64,000 nucleotides of DNA from Diacronema lutheri (taxonomy: Eukaryota; Haptophyta; Pavlovophyceae; Pavlovales; Pavlovaceae): positions 156,092 through 220,091 of the forward strand of contig JAGTXO010000057.1 in the NCBI GenBank assembly GCA_019448385.1, given 5' to 3'. The notes beneath the pieces were generated by a model. That model did no database searches, was not told where the DNA came from, and worked only from the letters and a program-made list of their open reading frames with translations. Below, piece by piece: positions 60,808 through 64,000 of the stretch (position 1 is its first letter; each line of letters opens with the position of its first letter). The position numbers were made by a program, and so were the translations under genes.

Positions 60808-63316
60808 TAAATACCAACGACGCTTACAGGCGGGTCAGCAGGAGGGGCGCGCACGGGGCCGAGGCTGGACAAACGGAGCGAGCGAAAGGGCGCACGCAAC
60901 ATCAGGCCGAAATCAGGGCGTCGACCCTGTGCACGCCGGCAGCGGGAACGGCCGGGACGGCAAGGACGTGGCAGGACGCGTCATGGGCGGACACCCACAC
61001 ACGCCTAGCCACCCCTCGCCGGCCCCCGCCGGCCGCCGCCGCCGTCGCCGCGCCGGAAGCAGAGGCCGTCCACACCGCCGCAGGCGTCCACATCCGCCTG
61101 GACGCCGTGAGCCGCGTGGCGGTGCGGCGGCGCCTGTCCGCGCGCCATCTGCGCGCGCGCGAGCAGGAGCTGCGCGTGCCCACGCACGACGCACGCGGCG
61201 AGCTGGAGGCGCATGTGGCGCTCGAGGGCCGCGCGGGCGACGTCGCGCGAGGGCGCGCCCATGCGCGCCATCCACGCGTCCGCACCCATGTGCGAGAAGG
61301 TGGCGAGCAGGTCGGCGAGTCCGGCCGACCACTCGCCGAACGAGCCGATGACCAGCGCGCGGATCGGAGGGAACGAGTTGAGGCGCGCCTGCATCGGGCC
61401 CACCTGGCCCGGCTGCATGCCGAAGAGCTCCTCGTCGAGTTGAGCGCACGCACGCCGCCGCTCGCCGCCGACGGCCGCCGCCCGCCGCTCAGCGGCCTGG
61501 CAGCGGCGCGTGTCCGACTGGCCGTAGCGCGTGGGGCAGTACGAGATCGACTTGAGCTCGCACAGTGTCTGCACGAGCTGAGGGGCCGAGCCCGCACCGT
61601 TGAGCACGACGACGAGATCGACGGTGGGCACGCGCCGACGCCGCAGGGCCGCGCGCCCGGCCGGCGGCACGCCGGCGAGCACGGAGCCAAAGATGTCCGC
61701 GTCCTCGCGCCGCGCGTAGGTCCCGGCGTATCCGCGAGCCAGCGAGGCGAGCAGGTTGAGAGCGGGGTCGTGGCGAAGCTTCGCGACGTGGTCGTGGGCG
61801 ACGCCCAGTGAAGCCGCGAGCGCGTCGCCGAACGCATCGACCGGGATCGGGCGCTGGCTGCCGCTGCGCGCGAGGCGCGCGCCCGCCGCCGCGAGCTGCG
61901 CGCACACGGGGCTCGGCAGGCCCAAGTAGCGCGCAACCGCCTCGGCCCACTCCGCCGGCGAGAAAGCGGCATAGGCTCGCGGCAGTGCCTCGAGGAAGAG
62001 GCCGCTCTCTTTGCCGAGGCCAAACCAGAGGCCGCGTGGGCGCGAGCCCGGCGGCATGGCGGCGTGCTCAGCGTTGGGCATGTCGAAGCGGCAGCGCTCG
62101 CGGTCGCCAGTGATGTCGGCCAAGAGGCTAGGCCGGCGGCCGGCGGCGGGAGCGGCGGGCGCGACGGAGCCGGGCGGCAGGCGGAGGACGCGCACTTCCG
62201 TGTCGCCCTGCCCGCCGCCGAGCTCGGCCTGCATGGCGTGCCAGGCGGAGGCGAGCTCGCGCCCCAGGCGCGAGCGAGCCCGAGGCGAGGAACGAGCGCC
62301 ACCCGTGCGCGCCCATGTCGGCGAAGGCGTCGCGCCCGACGCGCGCCGCGATGGCAGGCCGGTCGAGGACGCCCGCCTCCAGGACCGAGCCGTCCGCGGC
62401 GCGCGTGTCGAGCAGGTGCGGCAGGGCGTGGCTGGCGGCGCTCCAGATCAGGGCGGGAGCGAGGTCGACATGCTTGCGCAGGCCGGTGCCATGCATCGCA
62501 ATCGGGAGCGGCAGCCGGCGGCTCGCGACGGCATCCGTCGAGAGGGAGACGCCGAGAGCGACGGTAGCCTGCATGGCGACGATATCGTCGACGGCAGCCG
62601 CGGCCAGCAGGGAGTCCGACAGGTACGAGTGGGAGATCAAGTAGGAAAAGCGGAAGATGGTGGGGCGGCGGGTGAGGACCCACAGCGACTGTTTGGCCGA
62701 CGAGCCGAGCGTTGTGATCAGCTTGTTCGAGATGCCAGCGATCTCGTCGGTCTTGGTCGCGAGTGTCGTGCCCACGTAGACAGGCGAGCCCACCGGCACG
62801 CCGTAGATGTTAAGGCCGTAGTGGAGAGCGCCAGTGGCCGGGTCCGCCACCGAGCCGAGGGGAACGGCCCCCCGGCAGCCCTCGAGCGCATCAGCGCTGC
62901 GCGAATCGATCCAGCACGCCGACTTGGCCAGATTGGCGTGAAGGCCGGGGCCGGCCAGCTCGCCCTCGAAGCGCGAGAGCGCAGCAGCGACGAGAGCGGG
63001 CGGGCCGACGGCGTAGACGTCGTCATGACCCCCGCGCGCGGCCCCACCGACCGCGGCGAGCTCGGCGTCGAAGGCCACGAGCGCGGGCTGGATGGCGATC
63101 GCCAAGAAGTAGCTGCCCTCCACCGAGCCCTGCTGCACGCCCTCCGAGCTGCGGAAGAGAAGCTGCGTGAGGAGCGCGCCGCCGCTACCGCCGCCGGCAA
63201 AGACGGGCGCCTGCGGGCCGAGAGTCGCGTGCGCAATGCGGGCGAGCGCGCGGATCTCGCCAAGGACGCTGCCGTCGGACAGCTGGCGAATGATGGCTGC
63301 GCGAGAGACGATGTTG
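60808..63316 (-). mobile_element. 5'-truncated non-LTR (LINE-like) retrotransposon abutting the telomere
   Basis: The element reads toward the left. Its 3' end is about 60808 (…AAGCGTCGTTGGTAT on the minus strand) and its 5' part is lost where telomeric repeats start at 63317. It carries RT and a putative restriction-like endonuclease. A 3' end resembling this one recurs at about 40,995-41,104. No target-site duplication can be found, because one side is telomere. Confidence 0.7.
61005..63316 (-). pseudogene. Reverse transcriptase plus putative endonuclease frame of the telomere-proximal LINE
   Basis: Reading starts inside the RT domain at AFNIVSRAAIIRQLSDGS, just after where the first catalytic Asp should be. 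It continues through EGVQQGSVEGSYFLAIAIQP (canonical QQGDPLGP altered) and a YADD-box position that reads GHDD (RGGHDDVYAVGPP). A frame change occurs near 62265. The following frame runs LGRELASAWHAMQAELGGGQ to a TAG at 61005-61007. It includes VDLVVVLNGAGS and ELKSISYCPTRYGQ, an Asp/Glu-x-Lys pattern suggestive of the restriction-like endonuclease of R2-type elements. 5' truncation, frameshift and altered catalytic motifs make it inactive. Confidence 0.65.
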
Positions 63317-64000
63317 AAGGCTCAGGGTAAGGGTAAGGGTAAGGGTAAGGGTCAGGGTAAGGGTCAGGGGTAAGGGTAAGGGTAAGGGTAAGGGTAAGGG
63401 TTAGGTTTAGGGTAAGGGTAAGGGTTAGGTTAAGGTTTAGGGGTAAGGGGTAGGGGTAAGGGTAAGGTTTAGGGTAAGGGTAAGGGTAAGGGTAAGGGTA
63501 AGGGTAAGGGTAAGGGTAAGGGTAAGGGTAAGGGTAGGGTTAGGGGTAGGGGTAGGGTTAGGGTTATGGGTAGGGTTATGGGTAGGGTTAGGGTTAGGGG
63601 TAGGGGTAGGGGTAGGGGTAGGGGTAGGGGTAGGGGTAGGGGTAGGGGTAGGGGTAGGGGTAGGGTAGGGTAGGGGTAGGGGTAGGGGTAGGGGTAGGGG
63701 TAGGGGTAGGGGTAGGGGTAGGGGTAGGGGTAGGGGTAGGGGTAGGGGTAGGGGTAGGGGTAGGGGTAGGGGTAGGGGTAGGGGTAGGGTAGGGGTAGGG
63801 GTAGGGGTAGGTAGGGGTAGGGTAGGGGTAGGGGTTAGGGGTAGGGTAGGGGTAGGGGTAGGGGTAGGGGTAGGGGTAGGGGTAGGGGTAGGGGTAGGGG
63901 TAGGGGTAGGGGTAGGGGTAGGGGTAGGGGTAGGGGTAGGGGTAGGGTAGGGGTAGGGGTAGGGGTAGGTGTTGGGGTAGGGTTAGGGTAGGGGGTAGGG
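63317..64000. repeat. Telomere-like G-rich repeat array at the right end
   Basis: From 63317 (tcagggtaagggtaaggg) to the window end the sequence is only GT/A-interrupted G runs. The inner part (about 63,317-63,540) is mainly GGGTAA with GGGTTA variants. A short mixed zone has TTAGGG and TTATGGG. The outer 400 bp is mainly GGGGTA, with a final gggttagggtagggggtaggg. The G-rich strand runs 5' to 3' toward the right, as at a chromosome's right end. Proximal degenerate and distal uniform units are typical of a telomere/subtelomere transition. Confidence 0.85.

Overview
The window reads as the right-hand end of a chromosome from a very GC-rich, gene-dense unicellular alga with a secondary (complex) plastid. 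A haptophyte, perhaps of the Pavlova/Diacronema type, fits best, but that is inference. The reasons are short introns with a recurrent GTGCGC donor (and two apparent GC-AG introns), proteins whose N-termini look like signal peptide plus transit peptide, a chlorophyll-b-reductase-like enzyme, and a terminal G-rich telomere-like array whose G strand runs toward the window end.

Positions 1-53,240 are a compact euchromatic block in which genes largely alternate strands in head-to-head and tail-to-tail pairs, often 25-210 bp apart. In order: the 3' end of an unidentified gene; a type I membrane protein with three Lin12/Notch repeats and a kringle; a tRNA m7G methyltransferase-like protein; a probably myristoylated PPEF-type phosphatase with many EF-hands; AK6/Fap7 adenylate kinase; a hypothetical protein; pyruvate carboxylase; a coiled-coil protein; STI1/HOP paired with a membrane-anchored CS-domain (p23/NudC-like) protein; a 4,796-residue intronless fibrocystin-L-like surface protein; alanine/serine-glyoxylate aminotransferase; a BolA2-like protein paired with SART1/Snu66; a NYC1/NOL-like reductase; a hypothetical protein; a START-domain protein; a repeat-rich patch with gene relics (40.99-43.35 kb); a glutathione S-transferase; a lumenal-type FKBP; a small secreted or plastid protein; EFTUD2/Snu114; a myristoylation-motif multipass membrane protein; and a secreted protein whose intron is filled with a 28-bp minisatellite. 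I assembled the multi-exon models by hand. In each, exon lengths, phases and family conservation agree.

From 53.2 kb outward the chromosome becomes subtelomeric. A Ty1/copia retrotransposon (about 53,465-59,506) sits inside GGGGCGAAA-type foldback repeats. It has gag-protease and integrase-RT-RNase H frames joined by a textbook -1 frameshift heptamer, and a perfect 90-bp palindrome at its right end. A hydroxyproline-rich type I surface protein follows. Last comes a degenerate non-LTR retrotransposon with an RT and a putative restriction-like endonuclease, facing away from the telomere. It is cut off inside the RT domain exactly where telomere-like GGGTAA/GGGGTA repeats begin (63,317-64,000).

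Functional themes: Hsp90 co-chaperones share one promoter region; two U4/U6.U5 tri-snRNP proteins (SART1, EFTUD2) lie 8 kb apart; plastid or photorespiratory enzymes are interspersed; and large secreted or surface proteins are unusually prominent.
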